From assembly GCF_021049305.1 (NCBI RefSeq), contig NZ_CP088081.1, positions 2,108,001 to 2,172,000 of the forward strand: a stretch of DNA of 64,000 bases, in the 5' to 3' direction. Position 1 is the first letter of the stretch. Each line of letters begins with the position of its first letter. The position numbers were made by a program, and so were the translations under genes. This document shows positions 17,988-29,742 of the stretch, one piece after another. Under the pieces are notes generated by a model. The model was not told where the DNA came from. It made no database searches and saw only the letters and a program-made list of their open reading frames with translations. Origin of the DNA: Ideonella dechloratans (lineage in GTDB: Bacteria; Pseudomonadota; Gammaproteobacteria; Burkholderiales; Burkholderiaceae_C).

Positions 17988-19679
17988 CTAGCGGCTCTTG
18001 GCCTTGCGCGTCAGCACCGTCGGGAAGCTGACCGGCAGGGTGTGCGGGAAATCACGGCTGTAGTGCAGGCCGCGGCTTTCGTGACGCATCAGGGCCGAGC
18101 GCACGATCAGTTCTGCGCAGACGACCAGGTTGCGCAGCTCCAGCAGGTCGCGGTTGACCCGGAAGTTGGCGTAGTAGTCGTCGATCTCGTCCTTGAGCAG
18201 CTTGATGCGGTGCAGCGCCCGCTCCAGCCGGCGCGTGGTGCGCACGATGCCGACGTAGTTCCACATCAGGAGGCGCAGCTCGTCCCAGTTGTGGGCGATC
18301 ACCACCTGCTCGTCGGCGTTCTCCACCAGGCTCTCGTCCCAGGCCGGCAGCTTGGGCGGCTGCGGCACCGGCGCCTGCAGGATGGCGTCCACGCAGCTGT
18401 GGCCCAGCACCACGCATTCCAGCAGCGAGTTGCTGGCCAGGCGGTTGGCGCCGTGCAGGCCGGTGTAGGTGGCCTCGCCCACCGCGTACAGCCCCGGCAG
18501 GTCGCTGCGGCCGGACAGGTCGGTCACCACGCCGCCGCAGGTGTAGTGGGCCGCCGGCACCACCGGAATCGGCTGGCGCGCGATGTCGATGCCCAGTTCC
18601 AGGCAGCGGGCGTGGATGGTCGGGAAGTGCTCCTTCAGGAAGGCCTCGCCCAGGTGGGTGGCGTCCAGCCACACATGGTCCAGGCCGTGCTTCTTCATCT
18701 CGAAGTCGATGGCCCGGGCCACGATGTCGCGCGGGGCCAGCTCGCCCCGGGCATCGTGCTCGGGCATGAAGCGGCTGCCCCAGGGCGAATCGTCGCTGTC
18801 GCCTTCCAGCTTGACCCCCGGCAGGCGCAGCAGGCCGCCCTCGCCGCGCAGCGCCTCGGTGATCAGGAAGCTGCGCTCCTGCGGGTGGTACAGGCAGGTC
18901 GGGTGGAACTGGATGAACTCCATGTTGGCCACCCGGCAGCCGGCTCGCCAAGCCATGGCGATGCCATCGCCGGTCGAGGTCTCGGGGTTGCTGGTGTAGC
19001 GATAGACCTTGCCCACGCCGCCGGTGGCCAGCACCACGGCACGGGCCGGCAGGGTCTCCACCCGGCCGCTGTCGATGTCCAGCGCATACACGCCGTGGCA
19101 CTGCGGACGGCCATCGGACTTCTTGACGTGGCGGTTGGTGATCAGGTCCACCGCCATCCAGCGCGCCCGCAGCTCCACGTTCGGATGGGCGCGAGCCCGG
19201 GCCAGCAGGGCCTCGTGGATGGCCTTGCCCGTTGCATCGGCCGCATGGGCGATGCGACGCACGGCATGGCCGCCCTCGCGGGTCAGGTGCAGACCCAGCG
19301 GGCCACTCGGGTCGGGCGAGAACGGCACGCCCTGGGCCACCAGCCATTCGATGGCCTGGGCGCTGTTCTGGGCGATGTAACGGGCGGTGTGCTCGTCCAC
19401 CAGGCCGGCACCGGCCTCCTGGGTGTCGCGCACATGGGATTCCACGCTGTCGTCCGAGCCCAGCACACCGACGATGCCGCCCTGGGCCCAGGCGGTGGCC
19501 GCCTCGCCCAGATCGCGCTTGGCCAGCACCACCACCTTCTGGCCCTGTTCGGCCAGGTTCAGGGCCACGGTCAACCCCCCCAGACCGGCCCCGATGATGA
19601 CCACCGGCAAGGCATCGTCCCCACCGGAACGAGAGGAGGACGACACGGGTGCGCCCGTGGACAGCGACGGTTCAGACAT
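17988..19679 (-). CDS. nadB: L-aspartate oxidase
   Basis: A 563-residue FAD flavoprotein that oxidises L-aspartate to iminoaspartate for NadA. It has the Rossmann motif [38 protein letters not shown] with the flavin-contacting region, the [19 protein letters not shown] active-site stretch, and [20 protein letters not shown]. The C-terminal succinate-dehydrogenase-like helical domain is complete. The N-terminus has a roughly 24-residue Ser/Gly-rich extension, so a later start cannot be excluded. It converges on comFB/nadC and may be regulated separately from nadAC. Confidence 0.96.
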   Translation of the reverse strand: MSEPSLSTGAPVSSSSRSGGDDALPVVIIGAGLGGLTVALNLAEQGQKVVVLAKRDLGEAATAWAQGGIVGVLGSDDSVESHVRDTQEAGAGLVDEHTARYIAQNSAQAIEWLVAQGVPFSPDPSGPLGLHLTREGGHAVRRIAHAADATGKAIHEALLARARAHPNVELRARWMAVDLITNRHVKKSDGRPQCHGVYALDIDSGRVETLPARAVVLATGGVGKVYRYTSNPETSTGDGIAMAWRAGCRVANMEFIQFHPTCLYHPQERSFLITEALRGEGGLLRLPGVKLEGDSDDSPWGSRFMPEHDARGELAPRDIVARAIDFEMKKHGLDHVWLDATHLGEAFLKEHFPTIHARCLELGIDIARQPIPVVPAAHYTCGGVVTDLSGRSDLPGLYAVGEATYTGLHGANRLASNSLLECVVLGHSCVDAILQAPVPQPPKLPAWDESLVENADEQVVIAHNWDELRLLMWNYVGIVRTTRRLERALHRIKLLKDEIDDYYANFRVNRDLLELRNLVVCAELIVRSALMRHESRGLHYSRDFPHTLPVSFPTVLTRKAKSR

Positions 19680-19721
19680 GATCGAGGACAGGACAACCGG
19701 GGGACCGGCCGCACATGACAG

Positions 19722-19756
19722 AAAAAAGGCGTGCGCCCATTCTAAGGACGCACGCC
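19722..19756 (-). terminator. Rho-independent terminator after clpB
   Basis: On the minus strand GGCGTGCG pairs with CGCACGCC across a short loop and is followed by six T residues. It lies 32 bp beyond the clpB stop. Confidence 0.88.
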
Positions 19757-19787
19757 ATCCGAGCCACCCCGAAGGGCATGCCCGGGC

Positions 19788-22376
<2,589 letters not shown>

Positions 22377-22401
22377 GGATATTTCCTCCGATTGCGTGGA
22401 C

Positions 22402-22429
22402 ACATGGGCGCCGCCACGGCGTTTTCAAG
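22402..22429 (-). promoter_or_regulatory. Sigma-32 heat-shock promoter of clpB
   Basis: Read on the minus strand, CTTGAAA is separated by 14 bp from CCCATGT, matching the sigma-32 consensus CTTGAAA-N(11-16)-CCCCATNT. The spacing to the GGAGGAAAT ribosome site and the ATG at 22376 is right for a short leader. Confidence 0.88.
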
Positions 22430-22457
22430 AGACTGAACCGCCGATCCGCACAGGACT

Positions 22458-22471
22458 TTGACTCACATCAA
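22458..22471. promoter_or_regulatory. FNR/ANR-like palindrome upstream of clpB
   Basis: TTGAC-TCAC-ATCAA differs by one base from the FNR/ANR consensus TTGAT-N4-ATCAA. Its centre is about 70 bp upstream of the expected sigma-32 start, a position used by class I sites. It could still be a chance match. Confidence 0.35.
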
Positions 22472-22499
22472 GCGGCTTCACGCCGCCACCGCCGCCCCC

Positions 22500-22982
22500 T
22501 CAGAGCACGTCGCCCAGGGCGCGGTAGCAACCGGCGTGGTAGATCAGCGGCTCGCCCTCGGCCTGCCGCGCGGCCAGCACCCGGCCGATGAACAGGCGGT
22601 GGTCGCCCATCGGCTGCACGCTCTCCAGCGCGCACTCGAAACAGGCCAGGGCGTCGCGCAGCACCGGCACGCCGCCCTCCCCCTCGGCCCAGTCGCCCAC
22701 CGCGAAGCGGTCCCGCACCGGGCTGGCAAAGGACTGGGACACCGGCATCTGCGCCTGGCCCAGCACGTTGACCGCGAAATGGCGGGCCTGCTCGAAGGCC
22801 GCCACGCTGGGGCTGGCATTGCGCAGCGACCAGAGGATGAGCGGCGGATCCAGCGACAACGCGTTGAAGGAGTTGACCGTCAGGCCCACCCGCTGGCCGG
22901 CGGCGTCCCGGCAGGTGACCACGGTGATGCCGGTGGCGAAGCGGCCCAGCGCACCCCGCAGTTGCTTGACGTCCAGGCTCAC
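22500..22982 (-). CDS. Flavin reductase-like FMN-binding protein
   Basis: A 160-residue flavin reductase domain protein of the HpaC/split-barrel group: GALGRFATGITVVTCRD, GLTVNSFNALSLDPPLILWS and FAVNVLGQAQMPVSQSF. It should bind FMN and either reduce flavin with NAD(P)H or supply it to a partner monooxygenase; no monooxygenase is adjacent. The start overlaps the moaE stop by 4 bp (ATGA), so it is translationally coupled as the last gene of the molybdopterin run. A function linked to molybdenum enzymes is possible but unproven. Confidence 0.9.
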   Translation of the reverse strand: MSLDVKQLRGALGRFATGITVVTCRDAAGQRVGLTVNSFNALSLDPPLILWSLRNASPSVAAFEQARHFAVNVLGQAQMPVSQSFASPVRDRFAVGDWAEGEGGVPVLRDALACFECALESVQPMGDHRLFIGRVLAARQAEGEPLIYHAGCYRALGDVL

Positions 22983-23503
22983 CGACTGCCTTCCGCGGCC
23001 GGGCCGGCGTTGGCCGAGGCGATGCCCCAGCGGGCCAGGGCCTGGTCGTCCGCCACCCGGGCGTCCACCCAGCGCGCGCCTTCGGCCGTGGTTTCCTTCT
23101 TCCAGAACGGGGCCTGGGTCTTGAGGTAGTCCATCAGGAACTCGCAGGCCTGGAAGGCCTCGCCGCGGTGGGCCGAGCTGACCATCACCAGGACAATCTG
23201 GTCGCAGGGCCTGAGGGGCCCGACGCGGTGGATGACCCGGGCCGCGCGGATGTCGAAGCGGGCATGCGCCGCATCGATCATCGCCTCGATGGCCTTCTCG
23301 GTCATGCCGGGGTAGTGCTCCAGTTCCATGGCCGAGACTTCGCCGGCCTGGGCGCCGTGGCGGTCTCGCACCGTGCCCAGAAAGCTCACCACGGCCCCGA
23401 CGCCGCCATCGTCGGCGCGCAGGGAGGCCACCTCCTGACCCAGGTCGAAGTCGGCGGTCTGGATGCGCACCCGGGGTGTGACGGCAGAAGCGTTCAAGGA
23501 CAC
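22979..23503 (-). CDS. moaE: Molybdopterin synthase catalytic subunit
   Basis: A 174-residue large subunit that, with thiocarboxylated MoaD, inserts sulfur into cyclic pyranopterin monophosphate. Visible blocks are GAVVSFLGTVRD, MELEHYPGMTEKAIEAMID, IHRVGPLRPCDQIVLV and the catalytic-lysine region LMDYLKTQAPFWKKET. A roughly 18-residue N-terminal extension precedes the conserved core. It follows moaD by 4 bp and overlaps the flavin reductase gene, which points to a single transcript. Confidence 0.95.
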   Translation of the reverse strand: MSLNASAVTPRVRIQTADFDLGQEVASLRADDGGVGAVVSFLGTVRDRHGAQAGEVSAMELEHYPGMTEKAIEAMIDAAHARFDIRAARVIHRVGPLRPCDQIVLVMVSSAHRGEAFQACEFLMDYLKTQAPFWKKETTAEGARWVDARVADDQALARWGIASANAGPAAEGSR

Positions 23504-23507
23504 GGGG

Positions 23508-23759
23508 TCAGCCTCCGGTCACCGGCGGGAAGAAGGCGAGTTCATCGCCATCGGCCAGAACCGCCTCGCCCGAGGCGAGCACCTGGTTGACCGCGGCCCG
23601 CACCGGCCGGGCCGGCGCCAGTGCCGCGGCGGCGGCCTCGCCCTCGGCCGCCAGCAGCGCGCGCACCTGGGCCACCGTGGCGCCCGCGGGCAGTTCCAGG
23701 GTCCGGGGCCCACCCAGCGTCTCGCGCAGCGAGGCAAAGAACAGCAGCTGGATCTTCAT
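23508..23759 (-). CDS. moaD: Molybdopterin synthase sulfur-carrier subunit
   Basis: An 83-residue ubiquitin-fold protein (MKIQLLFFASLRETLG ... DELAFFPPVTGG) ending in the required Gly-Gly, the C-terminus that is adenylated and thiocarboxylated. I chose the ATG at 23759. A TTG at 23789 in the same frame overlaps the moeA stop, so a slightly longer coupled product is possible. It lies between moeA and moaE, the usual MoaD-MoaE pairing. Confidence 0.93.
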   Translation of the reverse strand: MKIQLLFFASLRETLGGPRTLELPAGATVAQVRALLAAEGEAAAAALAPARPVRAAVNQVLASGEAVLADGDELAFFPPVTGG

Positions 23760-23785
23760 CGGCGTCTCGATCGGTGTCTCGGTCT

Positions 23786-25069
23786 TCAAGCGCCCGCGGC
23801 CAGCACCGGCAGCGGAAAGTAGTTCACGGTGTCCCCTGCGGCAAAGGCCTGGCCGGCGGGGTTGTCCAGCAGACCGTCGGCCCAGACGGCCGAGCTCAGC
23901 ACGGCGGAGCTCTGGTTGGGGTGTAGCTGCAGGCGGCCGTCGGCGCCCACCCGCACGCGCAGGAACTCGCGCCGGCGATCCGGCTTGGGCCAGTCGAAGC
24001 CGGCCGTCACCCGCAGCGGCGTCGGCAAGGCGCAGCGCCCGCCCTGCAGGGCGGCCAGCAGTGGCGCCACCGTCAGCCAGAAGGTGACGAAGCTGGACAC
24101 CGGGTTGCCCGGCAGGCCCATCAGCAGGGTTTCACCGCCGCCGGGGCGGCGCACCGCGCCCACGGCCAGCGGCTTGCCCGGCTTGGCGGACAGCTGCCAG
24201 TGGTGCAGCCAGCCTTCGGCCTGCACGGCGGGGCGCAGATGGTCTTCCTCGCCCACCGAGGCCCCGCCGGAGGTGACGATCAGGTCGTGGGCCGCCGCGG
24301 CCTCGCGCAGCGCGGCCTGCACCAATTCGCGCCGGTCGGCCACGGCGCCCAGGTCGGTCAGTTCGCAGCCCAGCTGCTGCAGCAGGCCGCGCAGCATGAA
24401 GCGGTTGCTGTTGTAGATGGCCCCCGGCTTGAGCGGCTCGCCCGGCAAGGCCAACTCATCACCGCTGCACAGCAGGGCCACCCGGGGCCGGCGGCACACC
24501 GTCAGCGTGGGCGCCCCCACCGCTGCGGCCAGGCCCAGGGCCTGGGGCGTCAGGCGGGTGCCCGCGGACAGCACCTCGGCACCGCAGGCCACGTCCTCGC
24601 CCCGGCGGCGGACCCACTGGCCGGCGGGCACGGCATCCTGCACCCGCACCCGGCCAAAGCCCTGGCCCGGGCCGCCGCTCTCGGCCGGCAGGGCCATGCA
24701 GGCTTCCTGCATCACCACGGTGTCGGCCCCGGCCGGCAGCGGCGCGCCGGTGAAGATGCGCGCCGCCGTGCCCGCGGCCAACGGGTGGCCGGGGTGACCG
24801 GCGGCAATGCGCTGGCTGACCGGCAGCACCGCACCGGGCTGAGCCACATCGGCGCTGTGCAGGGCGTAGCCGTCCATCGCGCTGTTGTCCAGCGGCGGCA
24901 CGTCCACCCGCGCCACCACCGGCGCGGCCAGCACCCGACCCAGGCCGTCGAAGGTGGACACCTCCTCGGTCAGCGTCAGCGGGCGGGTGGCCGCCAGATC
25001 GGCCAGTTGCCCGAGCACCTCTTCGAGGGCCAGCAACGGGGGGCGGGAAGTCGAGGTGGGATCAGCCAT
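23786..25069 (-). CDS. moeA: Molybdopterin molybdenumtransferase
   Basis: A 427-residue enzyme that inserts molybdate into adenylated molybdopterin. Blocks in order: DVPPLDNSAMDGYALHSADV, RIFTGAPLPAGADTVVMQEA, then the MoCF-binding domain with IYNSNRFMLRGLLQQLG, DLIVTSGGASVGEEDHLR and LLMGLPGNPVSSFVTFW. A C-terminal beta domain completes it. All four MoeA domains appear intact. It overlaps mobB by 8 bp and abuts moaD, consistent with an operon. Confidence 0.96.
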   Translation of the reverse strand: MADPTSTSRPPLLALEEVLGQLADLAATRPLTLTEEVSTFDGLGRVLAAPVVARVDVPPLDNSAMDGYALHSADVAQPGAVLPVSQRIAAGHPGHPLAAGTAARIFTGAPLPAGADTVVMQEACMALPAESGGPGQGFGRVRVQDAVPAGQWVRRRGEDVACGAEVLSAGTRLTPQALGLAAAVGAPTLTVCRRPRVALLCSGDELALPGEPLKPGAIYNSNRFMLRGLLQQLGCELTDLGAVADRRELVQAALREAAAAHDLIVTSGGASVGEEDHLRPAVQAEGWLHHWQLSAKPGKPLAVGAVRRPGGGETLLMGLPGNPVSSFVTFWLTVAPLLAALQGGRCALPTPLRVTAGFDWPKPDRRREFLRVRVGADGRLQLHPNQSSAVLSSAVWADGLLDNPAGQAFAAGDTVNYFPLPVLAAGA

Positions 25070-25601
25070 GGTGAGGCGGATGGTAGAGGTAGCGCTCGCC
25101 GCTGGCGAGCAGATGCCGCACCAGGGCCGCGGGTTCGTTCAGGTCCAGCACCGGCACGGCCGGCGGCTCTGGCAGGCGAGCGGGTGCATCGGTGGCCACG
25201 GCCACCACCTGCGGGTCCTGCGGATACAGGGGGTCCCGGCTCGGGCCGTCCGGCGCGGCACGCCAGACCTCCACCTTGGGCAGGTCGCCGTGCTTGAACC
25301 CTTCCACCAGCACCCAGTCGCAGGGGCTCAGTTCGGCGATCAGAGCATGCGGGTCCAGTTCCCGGGGCTCGGGGTACTCGCGCATCAGCGCCAGGCGATG
25401 GCTGTTGGCGATCAGCACCTCGCCGGCCCCGGCCTGCCGGTGACGCCAGCTGTCCTTGCCGGGGTGGTCGATGTCGAAACGGTGGTGGGCGTGCTTGATG
25501 ACCGAGACGGTCTGCCCGGCTGCGCGCAGGCCGGCGATCACGCCCTCCAGGAACGTGGTCTTGCCAGCCCCGGAGTTGCCGCAGACACCGATCACCCGCA
25601 T
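25062..25601 (-). CDS. mobB: Molybdopterin-guanine dinucleotide biosynthesis adaptor
   Basis: A 179-residue P-loop GTPase-like protein starting MRVIGVCGNSGAGKTTFLEG (Walker A), followed by VSVIKHAHHRFDIDHPGKDS, the conserved MobB block, and DWVLVEGFKHGDLPKVEVW. MobB assists MobA in attaching GMP to molybdopterin but is not strictly essential in E. coli; mobA is not in this window. It begins 13 bp after thrC, so the cofactor genes are probably read through from the threonine genes. Confidence 0.95.
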   Translation of the reverse strand: MRVIGVCGNSGAGKTTFLEGVIAGLRAAGQTVSVIKHAHHRFDIDHPGKDSWRHRQAGAGEVLIANSHRLALMREYPEPRELDPHALIAELSPCDWVLVEGFKHGDLPKVEVWRAAPDGPSRDPLYPQDPQVVAVATDAPARLPEPPAVPVLDLNEPAALVRHLLASGERYLYHPPHHG

Positions 25602-25614
25602 GCCGTGACTGCGC

Positions 25615-27030
25615 TCAGTCCTGGCAGTGCTCGGCCACGAAGGCCTTGATCACGTCCACGCTGGCGGGCACCACGGTGAAGCGCTTGGGCAGCGCCTCGA
25701 TGCCCTCCAGCTTGGCCGGGCGGCCGGGCTGGCGGCCCGTGGCCTCGACGATGGTCTCGGCGAACTTGGCGGGCAGCGCGGTCTCCAGCACGATCATCGG
25801 CACGCCGACCTCCACCCGTTCGGCCGCCACCTTCACGCCATCAGCCGTGTGGGTGTCGATCAGGTCGCCGAAGCGCTCGAAGGTGCTGCGGATGGTGGCC
25901 AGGCGGTCGGCGTGGGTGCTGCGGCCGGATTGGAAGCCGTAGTTGCCGATGGCCGCGAACTCCGCCGGGGTGACGGTGAAGGCGCCGTCACGGGCGATGG
26001 CCTCGCCAAACAGCGCCTTGGTGCGGACGCCGTCGCGGCCCACCAGGTCGTAGACGAAGCGCTCGAAGTTGGACGCCTTGGAGATGTCCATCGACGGGCT
26101 GGAGGTCTCGTGCGTCTCGGCGCTGCCGCGCACCCGGTAGGTGCCGGTGCGGAAGAACTCGTCGAGCACGTCGTTCTCGTTGGTGGCCACCACCAGGTGC
26201 TTCACCGGCAGGCCCATCTGGCGGGCCACATGGCCGGCGCAGACGTTGCCGAAGTTGCCCGAGGGCACGCAGAAGCTGACCAGTTCGCTGTTGTCCTTCG
26301 TCGCCTGGAAGTAGCCGGCGAAGTAGTACACCACCTGGGCCAGCAGCCGGGCCCAGTTGATCGAGTTGACGGTGCCGATCTTGTACTGGCGCTTGAAGGC
26401 CAGGTCGTTGGACACCGCCTTGACGATGTCCTGCGCATCGTCGAACACGCCCTCCACCGCCAGGTTGTGGATGTTGGCGTCCTGCAGGCTGAACATCTGG
26501 GCCTGCTGGAAGGGGCTCATGCGGCCGCGCGGGCTGAGCATGAAGACGCGCACGCCCTGCTTGCCGCGCATGGCATATTCGGCCGCGCTGCCGGTGTCGC
26601 CCGAGGTGGCGCCCAGGATGTTGAGCTGCTCGCCGCGGCGGGCCAGTTCGTACTCGAACAGGTTGCCCAGCAACTGCATGGCCATGTCCTTGAAGGCCAG
26701 GGTCGGCCCGTTGGACAGCGCCTCGATCATCAGCCCCGAATCGCCCAGGCGGCGCACCGGCACGATGGCCGCGCTGCCGAAGACCTCGGCGGTGTAGGTT
26801 TTGCGGACCAGCGCCTGCAGATCGGCGGCCGGGATGTCGTCGATGTAGAGCGAGAGGATCTCGAAGGCCAGGTCGGCATAGGCCAGACCGCGCCAGCGGG
26901 CCAGCGTGGCGCCATCCACCTGCGGGTAGGCCACCGGCAGGTACAGGCCGCCGTCGGGCGCCAGGCCCTCCAGCAGGATCTCGCAGAAGCGGCGCTCGGT
27001 CTTGTCGCCGCGGGTGCTGATGTACTTCAT
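25615..27030 (-). CDS. thrC: Threonine synthase
   Basis: A 471-residue PLP enzyme converting O-phosphohomoserine to threonine. It begins MKYISTRGDKTERRFCEILL and has LSNGPTLAFKDMAMQLLGNL, with the Schiff-base lysine, then ILGATSGDTGSAAEYAMRGK for phosphate binding and FCVPSGNFGNVCAGHVA. The length fits the longer proteobacterial class. It is 18 bp downstream of hom, giving a compact hom-thrC threonine pair; homoserine kinase (thrB) is not in the window. Confidence 0.97.
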   Translation of the reverse strand: MKYISTRGDKTERRFCEILLEGLAPDGGLYLPVAYPQVDGATLARWRGLAYADLAFEILSLYIDDIPAADLQALVRKTYTAEVFGSAAIVPVRRLGDSGLMIEALSNGPTLAFKDMAMQLLGNLFEYELARRGEQLNILGATSGDTGSAAEYAMRGKQGVRVFMLSPRGRMSPFQQAQMFSLQDANIHNLAVEGVFDDAQDIVKAVSNDLAFKRQYKIGTVNSINWARLLAQVVYYFAGYFQATKDNSELVSFCVPSGNFGNVCAGHVARQMGLPVKHLVVATNENDVLDEFFRTGTYRVRGSAETHETSSPSMDISKASNFERFVYDLVGRDGVRTKALFGEAIARDGAFTVTPAEFAAIGNYGFQSGRSTHADRLATIRSTFERFGDLIDTHTADGVKVAAERVEVGVPMIVLETALPAKFAETIVEATGRQPGRPAKLEGIEALPKRFTVVPASVDVIKAFVAEHCQD

Positions 27031-27048
27031 GGTCGCTTCCCGCGGCCC

Positions 27049-28359
27049 TCAGGCCAGCTCTTCCTTGCGCAGGCTGACGATGGGCGCCAGCACCGTGGGC
27101 AGGGCCTGCATCTTGGCCTCGGCGGTGCGCAGCCGGCCTTCCTGGGTCTCGTGGGTCAGGATGATCAGGTCGGTCTGCTTCTCGCCCTCGGCGGATTCGC
27201 GCTGCAGCACCGCGTCGATCGAGATGCCGTTGTCGGCCAGGATGCCGGTGATCTCGGCCAGCACGCCGGCCTCGTCGGCCACCTGCAGGCGCAGGTAGAA
27301 GGAGGTCTGAACCTGGGCAATCGGCAGGATGGGGGTGTCGGCCAGCGCATCGGGCTGGAAGGCCAGCGAGGGCACGCGGTGGTCCGGGTCGGCGGTGGCC
27401 AGGCGGGTGATGTCCACCAGGTCGGCGATCACGGCCGAGGCGGTGGGCTCGGAGCCCGCGCCCTTGCCGTAGTACAGCGTGGTGCCCACGGCATCGCCCT
27501 GCACCACCACCGCGTTCATCGCGCCTTCCACGTTGGCGATCAGGCGCTTGGCCGGGATCAGCGTCGGGTGCACCCGCAGCTCGATGCCCTCGTCGCGCCG
27601 CTTGGTGATGCCCAGCAGCTTGATGCGGTAGCCCAGTTGCTCGGCGTAGCGGATGTCCAGCGCCTGCAGCTTGGTGATGCCCTCAACGTGGGCCTTGTCG
27701 AACTGGACCGGGATGCCAAAGGCCAGCGCGCTCATCAGCGTGGCCTTGTGGGCGGCGTCCACGCCTTCGATGTCGAAGGTCGGATCGGCCTCGGCATAGC
27801 CCAGGCGCTGGGCCTCCTTCAGCACGACACCGAAGTCCAGGCCCTTCTCGCGCATCTCGGAGAGGATGAAGTTGGTGGTGCCGTTGATGATGCCGGCGAT
27901 CCACTCGATGCGGTTGGCGGTCAGGCCCTCGCGCAGCGCCTTGATGATGGGGATGCCACCGGCCACCGCAGCCTCGAAGGCCACGGTGACGCCCTTGGCG
28001 CGCGCGGCGGCGAAGATCTCGCTGCCATGCACGGCCAGCAGGGCCTTGTTGGCGGTGACGACATGCTTGCCCGCGGCAATCGCTTCCAGCACCAGGGCCT
28101 TGGCCACGCCATAGCCACCGATCAGCTCGACCACGATGTCGATGTCGGGGTTGGCGATCACCTCGCGGGCATCGCCAACCACGCGAACGCCCTCGCCCAC
28201 GATCGAGCGGGCACGCTCGACATCCAGATCGGCCACCATGGTGATCTCGATGCCCCGGCCGGCGCGACGCCGAATCTCCTGCTGGTTGCGCTGCAGCACG
28301 TGGAAGGTGCCGGAACCGACGGTGCCGATGCCGAGAAGGCCGACCTGGATGGGTTTCAT
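27049..28359 (-). CDS. hom: Homoserine dehydrogenase
   Basis: A 436-residue NAD(P)H enzyme reducing aspartate semialdehyde to homoserine for threonine and methionine. The Rossmann start VGLLGIGTVGSGTFHVLQRN is followed by VVTANKALLAVHGSEIFAAA, GIINGTTNFILSEMREKGLD and AEADPTFDIEGVDAAHKATL. A C-terminal ACT domain (QTSFYLRLQVADEAGVLAEI) should confer threonine feedback. The enzyme is monofunctional, without an aspartokinase domain. It sits between alaA-like aminotransferase and thrC in one direction. Confidence 0.97.
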   Translation of the reverse strand: MKPIQVGLLGIGTVGSGTFHVLQRNQQEIRRRAGRGIEITMVADLDVERARSIVGEGVRVVGDAREVIANPDIDIVVELIGGYGVAKALVLEAIAAGKHVVTANKALLAVHGSEIFAAARAKGVTVAFEAAVAGGIPIIKALREGLTANRIEWIAGIINGTTNFILSEMREKGLDFGVVLKEAQRLGYAEADPTFDIEGVDAAHKATLMSALAFGIPVQFDKAHVEGITKLQALDIRYAEQLGYRIKLLGITKRRDEGIELRVHPTLIPAKRLIANVEGAMNAVVVQGDAVGTTLYYGKGAGSEPTASAVIADLVDITRLATADPDHRVPSLAFQPDALADTPILPIAQVQTSFYLRLQVADEAGVLAEITGILADNGISIDAVLQRESAEGEKQTDLIILTHETQEGRLRTAEAKMQALPTVLAPIVSLRKEELA

Positions 28360-28415
28360 GGGGATGCTCAGTCTTGAGAAGGCTGGGGAGGGAGAGATTG
28401 TCCGCGGACGAAGGC

Positions 28416-29642
28416 TCAGCTGCTGTGACGCTTGCGGTAGCCGTCCAGGAAGCGGGCGATCCGGCCGATGGCCTCGGTCAGGTCATCGGTGTTGGGCAGA
28501 AAGACGACACGGAAATGGTCATGGTCGGGCCAGTTGAAGCCCGTGCCCTGCACGATCAGCACCTTCTCCTGAGCCAGCAGATCGTAGGCGAACTGCTGGT
28601 CGTCGGCGATCGGGTACATCTTCGGGTCCAGCCGCGGGAACATGTAGAGCGCGGCCTTGGGCTTGACCACGCTGACGCCCGGGATCTGGGTCAGCAGGTC
28701 ATAGGCCAGATCGCGCTGGCGGGCCAGACGGCCACCGGGGGCCACCAGGTCCTTGATGCTCTGGTAACCGCCCAGCGCGGTCTGGATGGCCAGCTGACCC
28801 GGCGTGTTGGCGCACAGGCGCATCGAGGCCAGCATGTTCAGGCCTTCGATGTAGTCCTTGGCGCGCTTCTTGTCGCCCGACACCACCATCCAGCCCGAGC
28901 GGTAGCCGCAGGAGCGGTAGTTCTTGGACAGGCCGTTGAAGGTCAGGAACACCACGTCCTCGGCCAGCGAGGCGATGCTGGTGTGCGTGGCGCCGTCGTA
29001 CAGGGTCTTGTCGTAGATCTCGTCGGCGAAGACGATCAGCCCATGCTGACGCGCCAGCTCGACGATGCCGCGCAGCACCTCGTCCGGGTACAAGGCCCCG
29101 GTCGGGTTGTTCGGGTTGATGATGACCAGGGCCTTGGTGTGGGGCGTGATCTTGGCCCGCATGTCATCCAGATCAGGCAGCCAGCCACTGCCCTCGTCGC
29201 AGCGGTAATGCACCGGTGTACCGCCGGACAGCGACACCACGGCGGTGTAGAGCGGGTAGTCGGGCGAAGGGATCAGCACCTCGTCACCCGCGTCCAGCAG
29301 GGCATTCATGCTGAAGGCGATGAGCTCGGAGGCGCCGTTGCCCAGGTAGACGTCATCGACCGTGACGCCCTTGATGCCCTTTTCCTGGCAGTAGTGCACC
29401 ACCGCCTTGCGCGGCGCGAACAGGCCCTTGCTGTCGGTGTAGCCGGCGGCCTCGGGCAGGTTGCGGATCATGTCCTGGATGATCTCGTCAGGCGGCATCA
29501 GGCCGAACGCGGCAACGTTGCCGATGTTCAGCTTGATGATCTTCTGACCCTCATCCTCCATCTGGCGGGCCTTGTCCAGCACCGGCCCCCGGATGTCATA
29601 ACCCACGTTTTCAAGCTTGCTGGACTTGGCAATCGGTTTCAA
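28416..29642 (-). CDS. alaA: Alanine-type aminotransferase (AlaA-like), TTG start
   Basis: A 408-residue fold-type I aminotransferase of the AlaA/YfbQ group: ENVGYDIRGPVLDKARQMED, IIKLNIGNVAAFGL, IINPNNPTGALYPDEVL and NGLSKNYRSCGYRSGW with the PLP lysine. AlaA makes alanine from pyruvate and glutamate. No ATG occurs at the conserved N-terminus. A TTG at 29642, preceded by AGGAG at ideal spacing, begins the family start (L/MKPIAKSSKLENVGYDIRG), so TTG is the likely initiator. It heads the run to hom and thrC and diverges from the Mth938-like gene. Confidence 0.93.
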   Translation of the reverse strand: MKPIAKSSKLENVGYDIRGPVLDKARQMEDEGQKIIKLNIGNVAAFGLMPPDEIIQDMIRNLPEAAGYTDSKGLFAPRKAVVHYCQEKGIKGVTVDDVYLGNGASELIAFSMNALLDAGDEVLIPSPDYPLYTAVVSLSGGTPVHYRCDEGSGWLPDLDDMRAKITPHTKALVIINPNNPTGALYPDEVLRGIVELARQHGLIVFADEIYDKTLYDGATHTSIASLAEDVVFLTFNGLSKNYRSCGYRSGWMVVSGDKKRAKDYIEGLNMLASMRLCANTPGQLAIQTALGGYQSIKDLVAPGGRLARQRDLAYDLLTQIPGVSVVKPKAALYMFPRLDPKMYPIADDQQFAYDLLAQEKVLIVQGTGFNWPDHDHFRVVFLPNTDDLTEAIGRIARFLDGYRKRHSS

Positions 29643-29696
29643 ACCGCAATCTCCTGCAATGGCCCTGAGCCCACATGCCCACAGGTCGGGGAAACT

Positions 29697-29702
29697 TATA
29701 AT
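29697..29702 (+). promoter_or_regulatory. Candidate -10 (TATAAT) in the divergent interval
   Basis: A perfect TATAAT lies 40 bp before the GTG start at 29743, in an A+T-rich interval shared with the divergent alaA-like gene. The TTATAA core is palindromic, so either direction could use it. No clear -35 is visible. Confidence 0.5.
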
Positions 29703-29742
29703 TAAAACATAGGCCGCGGGCCTTAATCGCGCAGGAGCATTC

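Noticed and set aside
25627..28377. Long plus-strand open frame opposite thrC and hom
   Set aside because: It spans two real genes on the other strand and has the same low-information composition.
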